From Desulfuromonadaceae bacterium GWC2_58_13 (GTDB lineage Bacteria > Desulfobacterota > Desulfuromonadia > Desulfuromonadales > Trichloromonadaceae), in contig MHXM01000133.1 of assembly GCA_001825565.1 (NCBI GenBank), positions 1-6,581 on the forward strand: a stretch of DNA of 6,581 nt, in the 5' to 3' direction. The position numbers and the translations under genes are program-made. The notes beneath the pieces are model-generated. The model saw only the letters and a program-made list of their open reading frames with translations, was not told the origin of the DNA and did no database searches. Shown in pieces: positions 6,259 through 6,581 of this stretch; the stretch's first letter is position 1; each line of letters starts with the position of its first letter.

Positions 6259-6581
6259 ATGGATCATTCGCAGAATCACACCATCTATCAGTTTAAAAAC
6301 GACGGACTGGCGGCGAAAGAGCGGTCGGTGGCGCAGGAATTTCCGTTACGGTTGACGGTCAACGGGCGCGAACTCGCCACCCTGATCGCCTCGCCCCACC
6401 AGCTCAATTTCCTGGTGGCGGGTTTCCTGCGCAATCAGGGGTTTGCCAACCACCTTGACGATTTTCTGCAGCTCGGCATCTGCGCCGATTTCGGCGATGC
6501 CCGGGTGCGTCTGAAGAGAGAAATTCCCGAACGGCTCAAGCCGACTCTCACGTCTGGTTGCGGCACCGGCATCACCTTTAA
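6259..6581 (+). CDS. fdhD: FdhD, formate dehydrogenase sulfurtransferase (C-terminus off the right edge)
   Basis: The 107 visible residues match the N-terminal part of FdhD, which moves sulfur from the cysteine desulfurase IscS to the molybdenum cofactor of formate dehydrogenases; without it the enzyme is inactive. Family character is seen in EFPLRLTVNGRELATL (27-42), SPHQLNFLVAGFLRNQG (45-61), which corresponds to the usual P.....L..GFL..EG signature, and the motif TLTSGCGTGITF (96-107) holding the only conserved cysteine, C101. In E. coli FdhD this site is CxxC; here the second cysteine position is G104, so only one persulfide-carrying cysteine remains at this site. Co-location with the dehydrogenase genes supports a dedicated maturation factor. 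It lies 86 bases after the membrane subunit gene, beyond a hairpin, so it may share the operon transcript at a reduced level. The frame is open to the window edge. Confidence 0.9.
   Translation, partial: MDHSQNHTIYQFKNDGLAAKERSVAQEFPLRLTVNGRELATLIASPHQLNFLVAGFLRNQGFANHLDDFLQLGICADFGDARVRLKREIPERLKPTLTSGCGTGITF

Overview
The window is a GC-rich bacterial locus for an exported, membrane-anchored, selenocysteine-containing formate dehydrogenase, with a divergently encoded sigma-54 activator. The combination of a UGA-decoded Tat-exported alpha subunit, a four-cluster ferredoxin-like beta subunit, a HybB/NrfD-type membrane subunit, an NtrC-family regulator and a sigma-54 promoter suggests an anaerobically respiring Desulfuromonadales/Geobacter-like bacterium (former Deltaproteobacteria). 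That assignment is inferred from gene content and protein character only; there is no rRNA or other marker in the window.

Layout. Positions 1-738 (minus strand) hold the N-terminal 246 residues of a response regulator with a receiver domain and a sigma-54-interacting AAA+ domain; its C-terminus lies off the left edge. Positions 739-1109 are a 371-bp divergent intergenic region. It contains a possible minus-strand promoter, a possible 18-codon minus-strand ORF with a very good ribosome binding site, a near-perfect 22-bp palindrome and a canonical -24/-12 sigma-54 promoter. Positions 1110-6172 hold three tightly packed plus-strand genes: alpha (fdnG-like, with in-frame TGA at 1674-1676 as residue 189), beta (fdnH-like, overlapping alpha by 4 bases) and a ten-helix HybB-like quinone-reactive subunit (3 bases after beta). 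A strong hairpin follows, then the start of fdhD (6259 to the right edge), the sulfurtransferase that matures formate dehydrogenases.

How it works together. The alpha subunit would be folded with its molybdenum or tungsten bis-pterin cofactor (sulfurated with the help of FdhD), exported by Tat, and would oxidise formate outside the cytoplasmic membrane. Electrons would pass through the [4Fe-4S] chain of alpha and beta to the HybB-like subunit and into the quinone pool. The divergent regulator, the palindrome about 106 bp upstream of the predicted start site and the sigma-54 promoter form a plausible self-contained control circuit.

The points most worth attention are the recoded TGA with a well-formed bacterial SECIS hairpin, which a standard annotation would split into two genes; the sigma-54 promoter plus palindromic candidate enhancer site; the replacement of the usual cytochrome b gamma subunit by a hydrogenase-2-type anchor; and an FdhD whose usual CxxC motif has lost its second cysteine. 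I see no mobile elements, tRNA or rRNA genes, or CRISPR arrays.
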